NCBI RefSeq assembly: GCF_048771995.1
Contig: NC_133063.1
Span: forward strand, 66,459,014-66,523,013
Direction: 5' to 3'
DNA from: Taeniopygia guttata
Lineage: Eukaryota; Chordata; Aves; Passeriformes; Estrildidae
Length of the DNA: 64,000 bases
Position numbers and translations under genes: made by a program. Below the pieces are notes generated by a model that searched no databases, was not told the DNA's origin, and saw only the letters and a program-made list of their open reading frames with translations. Below, in pieces: positions 1-13,600 of the stretch; the stretch's first letter is position 1; each line of letters begins with the position of its first letter.

Positions 1-2744
1 ATCTTCTGTAGAGCAAGTCTGTTTTATACCAATAAAGTGCACCTATTCATTAGTCATCTAATAAATATTCACATAATAATTTATTATAATCACACTTTAA
101 AGTACTTATTCTGTGCACAAAATAATAATTAAATGAATTTTGCTTTTTTATCTTCTCTGGGTAGGTTTTCTGATGACAAATAAAAAGATCAGGTAGTCTT
201 TCCTTGTGTAAGTCCATGAATATAGTTTCTTTCTTTTACCCACTGGTATACTGGACAAAATTCTAAAAACTTGGTATCTTGGCCTCTGGGATTTAACAGT
301 TACTGAGTGGAGTACTCAGACATAAACATGCTACACTCATTTTCTGAGGAAACCTTGCTGTAGTGGTTACCACAATCTAAGTCTGCATTGGCATTTTCAG
401 ACATTTAGGTTTGAAGTGCTATGATGTAACCCACCTTTATGTTGCATCTCAGGACTGTTTCTAAACAGGATGCATAGAGTTGAAGAGTATTGGACTGCAG
501 GCTGCAGTTGTTCTCTTCAGGTGCCAGGTGATTTCAGTGGGATTTACACCAAACACAGCAGAACTAGGAAACTGCAGAGCTAGGACTGTAATTGTTTCCA
601 GCATTGTGCACAATCAATGAAGACATCAGTGTGCTTCATGCTCTTAAAAAAAAAAAAGAAAAAAGTGCTCCAGTATCAACTCAAAATCTTGAATGTGAAA
701 ATCCACCCTACTTTATTTTTAGCCTGTTCTGTAAGTTTGAAGTTGTGCTTCTGAGAGGAATGGATTTTGATCTTTCTTTATTGTTGATGTTTTGCCTGCA
801 TTGTAAACTATGTTAGAATGGAAATGTACACTCTTATCTAGGCTTGTAAAGACTTACATGGTTTTATAGGTTATGCATATCCATTGAATGGCTACTAAAG
901 TACTATTTTGCATTTTTGTGGAAAAATTGGAAAGTGCAAACGTGAGTTATTCCGATAATGAACTTTAATCCCCTCGTTCTACCAGAAATGTGTTTTCCAT
1001 TCCCCAAGGTAAAAGTTATGTGCCATTTAGTTGCAGACTAATCCTTTCTGAAAAGGGGAAGAAAATTGCTACGGTAAAAAAATAATGGTAAATATAGCTG
1101 AGCTTGACTCCTACAACAGTATTGTAGAGATTCGGTCAAACACATGCCTGTGTTAAATAGGAATTAAAAAAAAAAAAAAAAGGCTGGCAGTTTTGGACAT
1201 TAGGAATCTTAGAAGTTCACCTTGCTAAATGAAATGATGGAATTAGGCTGCACACCAATAACTTTTACAGGAGGAAAGTCTTCCATTTGTGTAGCTCGGT
1301 TCTTGCAGTTATTCTGTGGCTATAGCAGAATTCTGCTCCTACAAAGAGGTAGGAGATCTCTCAGCAGTGTTTCCTGGTGTGCCAAGAAGAGTCATATATA
1401 GATTCTGTTGCTGACTGCACTAAAGAAATGTAGTCTTTGCTGCTGACTTCTTATTTGACAAATAATAGGGCAGCATAGAGGAAATAGCGACTTACTACCA
1501 CTGAGTAATATTTTATGGCCACTGTAGTCTGTGCAACATACGGGAATGTTACTACCCAGTAGACTAGGGTGTGAATTGAGACCTGACTAAGAATTGCACA
1601 TCAGTGTTCTCACAAAGAAATTTTTGGACTATGTTAAAAGTTCATCCATTCAATTTTAAAATACATTCACCACTGATAGTGAAAAGTATGACTTCCCCAT
1701 TATTTGGAAACTAGGTGATATTTTATTAGCTGCATGGCCAAGCTAAGATAAATTCTTAAATTACCTGAAAATGACAGATCACAAGTAATTGTTTTTTACC
1801 ATGGTTGTAATAAGTTCTGTTGTTCCACTATATGAATAATGGAACATATGACTAGTACAATATCTTTTGCAGATGAGACTGAATCTTTCCATGCAGCTGA
1901 TTACTTGCTAGGTACATAACATAGGGTACCTCAGATGAAGGTCTTGCCTACAAGGGGGTGTTGTGACTGAAAAAGTAGGATTATAATTTCATATTACATA
2001 TAGCTGCTGACAGTAATTTTGTATAGGGAAAGATTGTGAAGATTCTGCAGTTTGGAAATGAAATAAACTATTGGGGGCTGCATTTGAAAATGTAATAAAC
2101 TTCTAGCAGGGAGTCACTTGTTGCACTGTAAGTTCCTAACGTAGCTTGCACACAGTTTTCTGTATAGTTATTATATGTCCACATTTTTCCAAATATATGT
2201 TCTAATTACATCTAGAAGGCTGGAAACCCTGACAGCATGGAGATCCTGTGTGTGACCAATGAGTGCTTAAATGATGGGTTTAGAACTGTCTGACTTTAAG
2301 TATGTTTGTTGACTGAAGAGAATTTCCAAATGGAAGATAATACATGAGCTGTCTGTGACCTACAAGCTGAGAATGTTGGTATTGATGTTGACATACATAA
2401 TTAGGGATAAGAACTAATGAAAACAGGATGTTTCAATGATGTAACTTCAAGGAAACTCACAGGCTATAAATATTTCAAACAATAGCAAGGACAGTTTGTC
2501 AATGGATGCAAATGCCAGATGCATGATTAGTGTAAGTAGATGAATCAGCAAACTGTGGACACAGTATATATAATACACACACATTTTTAATACATATAAT
2601 ACACACTTTTTTTTTTTTTTTTTGTAAAGGGAATTGTGGTTTAGGCTGCCAGCCTCATTGTGTGCTACTCTCTGATTACTTTTAGTATTTGTTATGTTGT
2701 TAGGATAGAAAGAAATCTGAATGATTCTGGTATTGGGTTTGATC
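1..2744. other. AT-rich non-coding DNA, no gene seen
   Basis: No reading frame with coding character, no recognisable mobile element, and only homopolymer runs (A-run near 1156-1173, T-run near 2608-2623). The short open frames here have no recognisable domain. Confidence 0.7.
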
Positions 2745-2804
2745 TGTAGCTTCAATGAAGCTTAATGCTTAGGCATTGAAGCTTGTAGCTTCAATGCCTA
2801 AGCA
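2745..2804. repeat. Perfect 18-bp inverted repeat with 3-nt loop, plus direct repeat
   Basis: TGCTTAGGCATTGAAGCT (2766-2783) and AGCTTCAATGCCTAAGCA (2787-2804) are exact reverse complements with a TGT spacer. The 13-mer TGTAGCTTCAATG occurs at 2745-2757 and again at 2784-2796. The combined direct and inverted copies suggest a local template-switch mutation. Confidence 0.95.
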
Positions 2805-3297
2805 CCTAGAAAGTGTGAAAAACATGCTGGGAGAAAGTGCTAATTATGCCAAATGCAGAAACGTTTTAGGCTACTGGGTGGCTATAAAACTCCACATGGT
2901 ATTTTGTTGATTTGTCTTTTTTGTTTCACAGCTGTCTGGGAATTCTGTGGAAGTGAGGTCTTGAGCAGTGCTGCCTCTGGGGTTGGGGATTTCAGACTTG
3001 TGGAGCCTCTTATTCTGATAGAGATACGCTGCTCGCAAATAGATTGCTCTGGTGTCTTTGGTTTCATCAGCACTGGTTCTTTGGCCTCTAGCAATTGCAA
3101 CGAGATATCAGAGGGAGAAGAAGGCTGACTAAAGCCTTTTGTACAGCCTGTTTTGAGTAATGATTTGTGCCTGTTCATTAGCTGCTAATATCTCAAAGTG
3201 CTTTGGTCATCACTGCAAACACAGTTTATCAAGTAGGACATAGTAGAGCTGTTCTGGATTAGAAGTGTGTGGAAATATTTACAACACCAGAGATTTA
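2805..3297. other. Non-coding DNA, no feature recognised
   Basis: Frames open on both strands between about 2853 and 3178 have no family resemblance and no flanking splice signals that I can pair. Confidence 0.6.
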
Positions 3298-3905
3298 TGA
3301 AACAAAAAGGAAACAAAGGAGTCCAGTAACTTTATTAATTTTATAGAATTTTATATAAAGGGAGAGGCCATGAGGCATTCCCCTGGGATTTCTCAAATTG
3401 TTGGGGGACACAGCCCCCTTTTTATCTTGAGTTCCCAGCTACATCACGCTCTTCCTTTCCCCATTGGCTGAGGTACTTGGAAAGTACAGACTACCTGAAA
3501 CCTACTCTATGCCTCCCTCCAATATACACTCAGGTTTTTTTGTTGTTTATTTTTTTTCTTTTAAAACAGAACACTAGGAGTGTCCACACAATATCTGAGG
3601 TGTAGAACCCTTGTTGGAGCTTTCTTTAATCAAAGAGAACAAAGTCTATACAGAGAGGTTTTATTGATTGATTGATGGATGTCTAACTATTATAGGGAAA
3701 GATGAGAAAATCTTTCCTCCCTTCTGAAGCCACGTGTTCACCAGCAGGTGGAGCTATGCTCTCACTGTGCCGATGTCTCATTCCTGGGAATTCACCCTGG
3801 AAGTGTAACGGCAGGCGTGATGGCGAGAACAATTAGTCTCGTCTGTACATCTTGTTAGCTGATAACAAACCGCCCCAGGATTCCATGTGCATAGTTTTTT
3901 GCTGA
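3298..3905 (-). mobile_element. Probable LTR remnant, minus orientation
   Basis: Read on the minus strand, the block shows an LTR-like order: a CpG-containing U3-like part (about 3905-3600), a segment with ATTAATAAAGTTACTGGACT (around 3325-3346) resembling an LTR poly(A) signal and R region, and a short tail ending in TTTGTTTCA at 3298. Its base composition differs from its surroundings (CpGs near 3790-3880, and a CCCC/GGGG-containing motif near 3400-3415). No clear terminal dinucleotide pair or target-site duplication was found, so both ends are approximate and two nested elements are possible. Confidence 0.45.
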
Positions 3906-4554
3906 GTTTCTCCATGCTGTGCTTATATGGCAAAATAAACATTACTGCATTTTGTCACTGAATAAATCCATGCGAATCAGATGCCTACTTAATGACTATT
4001 ACTATTCTGTGTATTTAACATTCAAAGATATTGATTATAGATTACAGGAAACTAGGAACCCCACTGTACAGGGTTACAAGTCTGTCCCATCTTTAGGGAC
4101 ACTTGAAGAACTTTCCAGTGGCAAAAAAAGAGCTAAATCAGCTATGTTTAGAGAGGCAAGAAATAAAATTATTATTTCTCAGGATCTGAGCAGATCTTGT
4201 TTTGTTTCTGCCTCCTTCCTTGCTGTCACTGAAAATGTTAAACTTAGTATGAATTAAACTGTTGTGGCCTTGGAAAAGTTTTCATCTTTTTCTCCTAACT
4301 TTACTCTGAAAACTAAGTCCCCACTAAACAAACAGAGTGTTTTCAAGTGGAAACCCATTGGTCTGCTGTGATGAAATATCCAGCTTATGGACAGTACAAT
4401 TTAGTCTGAAAGGGTGACGTGACTGCAGGTACACTTCAGAATGACTTCAAGAAACTTAAGGATTGGACAAACAGAAATCTCATTAATTTCAGTGCCCTGT
4501 ACATCAGAACAGGCTGGTTGGTAACTTCTTCAGTGCAGCACTGAAACAAGCTCA
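3906..4554. other. Non-coding DNA between LTR remnant and CR1
   Basis: A 112-codon open frame (3919-4257) has a composition no different from intergenic DNA and no recognisable domain, so I do not call it a gene. Confidence 0.6.
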
Positions 4555-5155
4555 CTGGAGAGGCTGTGGTGTTTTATCCAGAGGGTGTTTGAGCTTGGTG
4601 TTGAGAGAGCGGTGTGAGCAGCAGGGCCAGGGAGGGGATCTGCCCCTCTGCTCTGCTGAGACCCCACCTGAAGCACTGGAGCCTCTAGCACAAAAAAGGC
4701 ATGGCCTTGTTTGAGTTAGTCCAGATGAGGGCCATGGAGATGATGGACAAGGCAGGAACACCTCTCCTATGAAGACAAACTGAGAGAGCTGGAGTTGTTT
4801 AGCCTGTAAAAGAGAGGGCTCTTGGGAAACCTTAGAACACCATCCAGTACATAAAGGGGGCCAACAAGAGATATAGAGAGGGACTTTTTACAAGGGCATG
4901 TAGTGATTGGACAAGAGGGAATAGCTGTAAGATTACAGAGGCTAAGTTTAGATTAGAAATAAATCCTTTGCTATAAGGATGCTGAGACACTAGAACAGGT
5001 TGTCTGGACAAGTTGTGGATGCTGTTCCCTGGAAGTGTTCAAGGCCAGGTTGGATGAAGCTCTGGACAACCTAGTCTAGTTGTAGGCGTCCCTGCCTGTG
5101 ACAGGGAGCGTGGAACTAGATGATCTTCCAGCCCAAACTATTCTATCATCCTGTG
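4555..5155 (+). mobile_element. CR1 LINE fragment, 5'-truncated
   Basis: The sequence follows the 3' part of avian CR1: a reading-frame remnant (GAGACCCCACCTGAAG, AGATGAGGGCCATGGAGATG, CACCTCTCCTATGAAGACA), then GGACTTTTTACAAGGGCAT, GTTCAAGGCCAGGTTGGATG and GGAACTAGATGATCTTCC, ending near TTCTATCATCCTG. It is 5'-truncated, as most CR1 copies are, diverged and without a functional reverse-transcriptase frame. The ending lacks the clean ATTCTATGATTCTATG tail, which suggests an old copy. Confidence 0.93.
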
Positions 5156-8100
5156 GTTTGGGATTTTTACATCCAAAAGGTCAGATAGTGTTGCTGACCA
5201 GTAGTGTGAACTAGTGTATTGCTAAACTAGATCTGGTGTATTATTCACTGCTGGCAATTTGTTACTGATTTTTTTATTATTATTTTCATACAGTATTATG
5301 ATCCCCAAGAGCAGCAAGCTGCATGCAATCTGTTAAGAAGAAAATAATCCAACCCTTTTTTTTTTTTTTTTTTTTGCAGTGTCAAATACACTATTCTTGA
5401 TGCAGATGTCATGGATGGGGGAATATGGAGGAAGGAGATAGAAATTATCCTCCTTAGGCTCATTTAATTTTTAACATAAACTTTGATTACAGAAGAGTCA
5501 TGCTTTATGGAACAGTAAAGAAGCCAGTGCACACAAACTCTTCCACTGGTCCTTATAAAATGAAACAAGAACATCTGTTAGGATTACAGCATGCATGTAA
5601 ACAGGACCCAGAGTACATACAAGGCAGATGCATTTTCTAGACCAGAAAATCAAAGATATATGTATATCCCTTTTTCCTTGGACTTCATGAGAAATGTGAA
5701 AGGAATACCCTATGTTTTTGACAGTAATATAGGTAACACTATATTAAAAAATCACCAGAGAGGAACACTTTGAGGACACCAGTTTGTTTTTAACAATGCC
5801 TGGTTTTCTCCTGGCCAATAGTGTTGCAGTGAGAACTTGCAGATGCTTTCAATAAAAACTGATAGTAGAACACAGGTGAATGCATTACTCTAAAGGGTGA
5901 GGATGAGGCCAGTTCTACCTGCCATATAATTTGCATCTGTTCTAATTTAGCTTGTGATTGTTCTGTCTCTGACTTGGTTAGTGTGGTTTTGACAACCATG
6001 TTACATTTAGAAAGTGTTGTCTCCTTTGCAAACTGTTTGGAGACCTCCTAACATAAACAGTACTAGTAGTATTTATTATCTTTGTGTTCTTAGCTTTGGC
6101 AAAAAAAAAATTGAGCATAAATGTGCAAGTCTTGTGATATGTGTAACAAGCTGCTTGTTTTGAATTTTTTTTGTTATTTATTTATACTGCTGTAATCAGT
6201 CAATTTTAATTTCATTCTGTTGGATACGTTATAGACATACTCTAAGTTACAGATTTGATCCCTAGAGGTCTCAGGATATTTAGCAGTGCACATAGTCTGA
6301 GTAGTTTTTATTTTCAATAGCAGGAGTCATACAGAGTCTCAAGATTGATTTGACCAGGTCTTCTTTGTGGGATCCAAAACAGAATTTATGTTTCCAACTC
6401 AGAAACATTATAGGGAATGTACAGGTTATTTACCTTCCAGCATTGCACAAGTGCATTGTTTCTCTCTTCTTGCTGGTGTTCATACACAGAATATTTCTGT
6501 GTACTCTGTCTTCCTTGAGCAATCCATTGTACAAGAAGTATCAGGTATGCTCTTGGTCCAGATTGTTTCTGTTTACAATAAAAGAACAAAGAGTTTCTAT
6601 GAGAAATGCAATGGCAATTAGACTTATACATACAATGAGAAATATTAATTACCTAATTAGTCTTGTCACAGCTATCTGAATCATTATACACAAACCTTTA
6701 GACATAGGATGTAAGGAGTCTTCTGGCTTTGGTCTGAAACCACACTGAAAACCCATTCAGCTGGCTATTCACAGCAAGGCAAGTGAATAGCCAGCTTTGT
6801 GTTTACCAAGGATAATCTGATGTGCTGTGATACTCGATCTCTAATTCTAAATGTCCTTGTCTTGTAGCTGGCAGTACACTAAGCCCTGAATTTTCTGACT
6901 GGTTTAGGGGACCTGCTGAAACGCTAACCAACCAGAAAGTCATTGGAGCTGTCTTTAGAGAAGAATACTGATGGTTGCAGCAGGACAGGTCTTAACTTGA
7001 GAAGTAGGGTAAATTATTGAACAGCATCTTAGCTCAACTTCTGAGGAATTATCAGAGATGGTGGATCAAGCATCATATTTTTCATGGGTGGAATGATGAA
7101 TGTTTTCCCATCTTTTGAGTACTGTCTAAAACCTTGGGACATTTTTGTAGTCTTTGTTGGGTTTCAGGAAAATACAAGTTACAGGGTCAGGGTATTCATA
7201 GGACTGAAATTAATTGTACCCTCCCAGCCAATATGTATTTCAAAAAACTTGGTTTTTTTATGTTTTTAGTGGATATAGTATAACCCTCTTTTAAATATAG
7301 GTGTTTAGAAAATTTGAAGAGAGGTAAACAAATTAATCCTTTATTATGAAGTCAGCCCTAGACTGTAGCCTCCAGGTTTCTCTGAGACCCTATTAGGTCT
7401 ACCTCCCTTCACCTGAAATGTCTGGGTGTTTTTTTTAATGGCTGTGCTCCTGCTTAAGACTTACAAAAAAGAAGGCATGATGTGAGAAGTTGTATGTGAT
7501 TTGAAACAGGACTCACAACTAATTGAGCAGAGGAACTTTCAGGTTTTCAGTGCCAGTATAGGAAATATTACAGGACAGGAAAGACCCTGGGATTAATGTT
7601 ACTTTTTTAGAAACAGAAGTTAGAAGATGATGTTATGATACTATTTTGAATAGGATTGTGAAGTATATTTGCTGTAGTCATGCTAAGATTGTTGTTTTTT
7701 TGTTTGTTTTCAAGGATAAAATCAGAAGTGTCACACTGATACATCAATTATTCTAAAAATGTGTGTTTTCACTTGCTAACCTTCACATCTCTGTATATCT
7801 TGTATTTCATTAAACGAAACCCTGCATTTAATAAAAAGTATTTTCATTACAAGGAAACTAGTGGTTACTGCCCAACCCCTATGTTTAGTGCCTCTTTTTT
7901 AGTTGCATTCTTACAATTCTGCAATTCTACTTTGCTGTGCTTAAAGTCTTCTGTGTCCTGTCTCTTCAGACATCTTGGTGAAGCACCATTTTTATGACAT
8001 AGTGTCTGCACTTTTCCTTTATGTGCTCACCTATATGCCTTTTCATCCCCTTCTCTATCCCATACTTTAACTATTGCACTAGAAATCTGGCTTTTGTGAG

Positions 8101-10261
8101 GGACTCAAACAAGCCTAATTCCAAATTGGAGGAATTAAAGGATATTAGTTTTCAATGTCTTTAGAATTTTTAGCTAACTGCTTGATATGTTGTTGGATAT
8201 GGTTACAGTTACCAGCAATTTTTGTCCTAACAGTTTCCATTTAATTTTCATTAGTTGCTTGCTCTGTTTTTTGTAAATATTACCTACAATTATGTGCCAT
8301 TTACTGCTGGAAGAATAAGTAAGTGCATATTTAAAATGCAGTCAAATGAAATCTTGGTCTGAAATTGAATTTTTAAGTGCATTTCCTTAAACATGATAGC
8401 ACTGATGATTCAGTCACATGATTTGCCATTAACTGTATCAGAAACATTTCCTGTAGCTTAACTTGCTATCCCTATCCCTTGCCCTCTTGAAATAAATGGA
8501 CTTCCAACAACAGTTTTGACAATACTCTTGTCTACAAGTAATAAAACATCTGGAAATTAGCCTAGATGGATAAAACAGTTCCATGTAATAATATGTATCT
8601 GGCATTTGTACAACCTTTGTATAATGTATGTTTTTTATGGGCCAGATGTGGTATTCATGTGTTATGAGGAACAGAGGCATGTTCAGTCATGCTTTTTATT
8701 GCATTTAAATGCAAGGTATATTTTAATAACTCTCAAAGGGAATTGTCTCCTATTGATTAGAAACTGTCAGTGTGTTAGACATAAACCTCAAAAAGCAAAT
8801 GAATCTGTCAGAAAACTGCAGATGTAATTTAAGTTGACATTAAACTGTATACTTATTGTGAGCTGGCTTCAGAAAAAAAAAGAAAAAAAAAAAAGCAACT
8901 AATACATAACTACTTATTCCTCCAGTGAAGGTGATCTATGAAGTCTTTGATCTAAGAGTTGTTTATTTCTTCTCTAGGACTGTGTTCTGTTAGTTGCTGG
9001 TCTATGAAATTATTGTTCTTCAGCCTTTCACATTTTCTCATTAGGACAACAGCTTTGCATAAAAGCCACCTGGAAAGTCTCAATTTTTACAGTCTTGCAT
9101 GACATTTTCAAGTAAGGTGAACTGAACTCCTATCAAGTGGAAAAGGGATTCCACTGAATCATGCCCACCTTGCTTTTGCTGCTGTTAATTTCCAAACAAC
9201 TCTGAAAAGCAGGTCACTGAGCTGTTCTCTCCTCTACACCTTTTCCTTGTCTAAGATTTTACTATTTTCACTCTGAAATATCACTCCTTTTTCAAAATGG
9301 TACTTTGAACTTTGTTTCATTTACCATTGCAATTTCTGTTGAGTACATGGAGCTTTGTTTACATGGTATTCTGCATGTCCTATAATCCTTTGTTCCATGC
9401 CTTTTTAACATGTTTTTTATCTGTACAAGAACTGTCAATGTCAATCTCTTACAGTTTCCCTATTTTGTTGTGTTTTTTTTTCTTTTTACTCTGAAAAATC
9501 GCCTCAAATATATCCCATACATGTGTATTTCCAAATATGTTACAGGTTGTTTAAAAGCAAGTGCATTAAGGTCAGCATTGACAGGTGTCAGTACCAGAAC
9601 CCCACTTGTGCATCCCTACTTCCATTAACTTTTATTGAAAGGGAGCAAAAGTCTGTAGGGATGCGGGTTTGGCAGCCGTGAAATAAGTTTTGTTTTTTTA
9701 AGCTTTGTGAGAGGACTGCAACTATTGCAATAATTGTCTTAATTATCTTCTGCTGTAGTGAAGACAAGAGATCTCAAAACCATCCTTGAGTCTGATACGA
9801 TTTCTAAACCTTCTATCCTCCTTACAGTTTGCTTGTGTGTCACTGACCTTTCCCAATCCCTACAGCACTGCCAGGATTCTTCCTTCACTCAGCCCTGGCT
9901 CTGCTGAAATTCTTATTCATTCTAGAACCATTTCCTTTCTCAACTTCTTCAGCTCTTCTTTTTTTATAGTTCTTCTAAATCCCTATAATTTTAGGCTTCA
10001 GGAGACACAGAATTCTTTTTGACTACTTTTTGGTGTATATTCTGCATCTGTCCCTCCAGTTGGGCATCTTTGAATTCAGGTTCAACATTAAGCTCCTGCT
10101 TTTTAGAATTCTCACTGGATTTGTATCTCATTTTCCACTTTTGAGTCTGTGATGAACAGAAGGGCTATACATGCTTTATTCAACAGAACTAGGCTAATCT
10201 ATAGTGTCCTGTTGTATACTATTGTTATAGCTCAGAGAAGGGTCAAGTTAGAATATACTTA
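5156..10261. other. AT-rich intergenic DNA upstream of ENC1
   Basis: It holds a T-run (about 5358-5375), an A-rich run (about 8872-8895) and the hairpin at 6759-6796. No exon, RNA gene or clear repeat family is visible. Confidence 0.65.
6759..6796. repeat. Perfect 14-bp inverted repeat (hairpin)
   Basis: AGCTGGCTATTCAC (6759-6772) and GTGAATAGCCAGCT (6783-6796) are exact reverse complements separated by a 10-nt spacer. No surrounding element explains it. It is shorter than a usual microRNA precursor. Confidence 0.95.
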
Positions 10262-10683
10262 AATGAGCTGGAGGTACACAAACCCGTGGAACTTTGCAAC
10301 CATGGAACAAGCAGAAACAAGTTCAACATGTGTAAAGGCCTGCAGTTGAGGCAGAAATACCCCATGCACTGGTACAAGCTGGGCACTGGCTTTCACAAGA
10401 CCAGCTTTGCAGAAAAGGACTTGTTGAACAGCAGGTTGAACCTGATCAGCAGCATGACCTCACAGCAGTGATGGTGATTGGCATTCTGGGTGATATAAGC
10501 AACACCACCAGTGGGTGAAGGGAAGTGAATATTCAACATTCTTGAAGATTTTTCAAGATTTATCTGGAGATTTTCAAAGGGGCTGTAGTCAACCTGATTT
10601 AACTGCAGAAATAGCCCTCCTTTGAGCAAGAGGTTAGACTAGAGACCTTGAAGACCTTTCCAGCCAATAATTTATGATTCTGC
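10262..10683 (+). mobile_element. CR1 LINE fragment with internal deletion
   Basis: The left part matches the CR1 ORF2 3' region (CATGCACTGGTACAAGCTGG, CTTTGCAGAAAAGGACTTGT, TTGAACCTGATCAGCAGCAT). The right part jumps to the CR1 3' end (AGGTTAGACTAGAGACCTTG through TTATGATTCTGCC). Several hundred bases present in the consensus between these two parts are missing. It is old and non-coding. Confidence 0.88.
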
Positions 10684-13600
10684 CATAATGGAGAAAATAA
10701 TCTGATATACTTTAGTCATCATTGGAATCTCAGCTGTCAAAATTAACTTTAATTAGGCAATTAATGGGTAAGTGCAAAGTACATTTGATGGAATTTATGG
10801 AGTTTATATTTTAAGTGCTTTGTTTATAAGAAAGACTTTGGATTTGAAATATTTAAACTTTCTATATATTCATTAAATGAATAATTAATTTTTAATATAC
10901 GATCAAACCCTTTATCTTTACTGTGAATATTTAATTTATCGTGATAGCATTTTAAAAGTACAGTGTAGAGGCTGAAAGTCTCAAAGAAAATATATCTAAA
11001 CACTGATTCACAATCCAAAGAGCTACCACAATTTAACTAAAAGGCTTTTGTAAGCAGTATTGCTCAGTGTACTTAGATCTGTTGAAAAGGATTTCAAGAT
11101 TTATTGGGAAATATTTTGGAGAAAGGCATTTTTTAAAGTGATGAAGAAAACCTAACAAAGTATCAAGTTTCAAAAAAAAAAAAACCCAGACAATAGATTT
11201 AAATCGAACTATGGATTTTAAGAGCTACAGAATGGTTTTGATTGCAGTTAAACAGTAATATTTTCTTTGTATAGACCCCAGTAACAGATGTTGCTTTTTT
11301 TTTTTGGCAATCTGTAAGTAATCTCTTTTGTTCAATGAGCTCTAAGGCTTGTGTATTGTGTTTGCAGTCTAATTTGTCAGAAGTGGTCATATCATGTTAT
11401 TTATCTCCTGCTTCTTTTGGTCCTTAGTATTTGTATGACCTGGGTGTTTTGTGTAAATGTTCCTCATAAGCCTGCTATGAATAAGTGGTATCAAAAGTGG
11501 ACTGTACTAATATAAAATGTCTTTTATTATTTATTTCAGCTCTTTGTTTGATCAGCTGAAGAGTGCTTAGAAACCAGCTTTGTTCAAGTCAACAATATAA
11601 ATAGGGCAAATGTACAGTCAAATGGCACACGGTGTTTAGAGCTGCCGACTGAGGCTGACAGTGCACAATGGCTTTAAAGCGACCCCCAGGGTGGAGGAGT
11701 CCTGTGTTACTCCCATTTTGTTTTCCTTAAGTAGTTCATGTCTACTGCCATAGTTTTGCTTTCCCTCCCCAAGGGCTATTGAATGTTAAAAGAAGCTTGG
11801 AGGTGGCTTTTTGCCTTGGCTGTAGCTGGAACTGGAGAAAAGGAAACAAAGAGAGGAAGACAGTTTAAGCCATATTTTCTGCTTCTTTCTGCCAAGAACT
11901 GCTATGCTAACATGCCAATATTTTAAGAAGATTGCCTAATATTATTAGGCATGTTTTGTTATAGGTAGACTTACTGTTTTTAAGAATAATCACACAAAAA
12001 GTTACTTCAGTCAAAAATAAACACCTCTAGACAAAGAATCTGAAGTCATAGTTACACATTTTTATAAAGCTCAAGTTTATTTTCTGATGAAAAACGGGAT
12101 TTAGATCTATATATTATGTTTTCTTGACTCTTTTTTCTAGTTCTGCAGAACTATATAGCTTTGAGTCTTTCAATATCTATTTTACAGGCTTTATGATTCA
12201 GAAAGAAATAGAAAAACACTTAAGTTCTGAAGGAGAGGGAAAATGTCAGGAAATAGGCTTGCAGATAGGAGTTTGATACTATATATACATGATAGAATAA
12301 TGTTTTTGAGGTTTTTCCATTCATAAGACAGAATGGTTTGAAGTTTAGAGTTGTGTCTTCCAAGAAAAGAAACACTTAGAGAATGTGGTGGTTTGCTGAA
12401 GGCACCCAATTCTGTAGCTGGCAAAGGCAAATGAAAGCATGACTGGATGCCTAATAAAATGATAATATGGTAATATGGTATGATTGGTAGTTCCTGCTTA
12501 GGAAGCCAAATAATTAAATAGCAGAGGCGTTGACATTCACTGGCAAATTCCCTCTGACTTCACAGGAGCTGGGTTTGAGTCTTAAATAAATACTGTTGAA
12601 AAACTTTGGGTAAATCTGTTGGTTCAGATCAGGTCAGACCTATCTGATTTATGGGATTTACTGAAATAAATGGATCAGATAGGGCGTGTGGTACCAAAAC
12701 CTATCAAGGTGGAATCTGTGCAATCCTTCCAGAATCCGTCCATTCCCAGGGTGTGTCTGAGTATATTTTGGCCGTGCAATTGGCAGGCTTATTTCTTTGT
12801 AGCTCCTTTTACCCTTATGGACAAATACTGCTAAGCTGGGAGGGCTGCTAAGAGAAATGTATGTTTTTAACAGTTAAGGCATGTGATTGCACTGTGCAAA
12901 GACAAAGCAAAACAGGAACTGTGCAAAGAGGAATATAGGCAGAAAAGAAAGGAAAAATGCCATTGTAATGAGTTCCTTAGGAATGTGTTTATCTATAAAG
13001 AATAAGTAATTCTACCATAAGTAATAAAAAAGGGAAAAGGAATGTATTTAAAGAGGGAAGGGTGGAGATAGTTTTACATTAGTGAGCCTAGGTAATACAA
13101 ATGCATGTCTGTTTCACTAAACGTTGTTGCCTAACTCTATGATAATTAGGGAGACATGACCACATCTTCAATTATCCATCTACTATCTTCAACAAAGCCA
13201 GGATGTACTTATTCCTTTTTCAGATGTCTAAGTTTGTTCATTATAATGGATTGACTAAATGTGAGTTTAATATCTTTTCTCATGAGCTTTGAGCAGTCTC
13301 TTGCCTTGCCTGGTGCCACATGATTGTCTCCCAGTCAGGCAGGGATGATGTTCCTGTCCTTCCCTGCCTGTGGAGGTGCTGACTTAGGCAGGCCACCTCA
13401 CCACAGGGTGAGTGGGGAGAGATGGCTGCAAACTCAGCCCAGATTTTACAACTATCAAAGTTTAAAAAGTGGGGTCTAAATCATTATACCTAACAAGTAC
13501 ACAGTTGAAGGTGATGTTAATTCCACAGTAGTAGGTGCTGTAACTAAAAGTGGAAGAAGAATGAAGGTTTAAAGGTATTTCCTCTTCTTATAAGCCTTAT

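Noticed and set aside
4552..4761. 69-codon minus-strand frame
   Set aside because: It lies inside the CR1 copy and is antisense to the CR1 reading-frame remnant.
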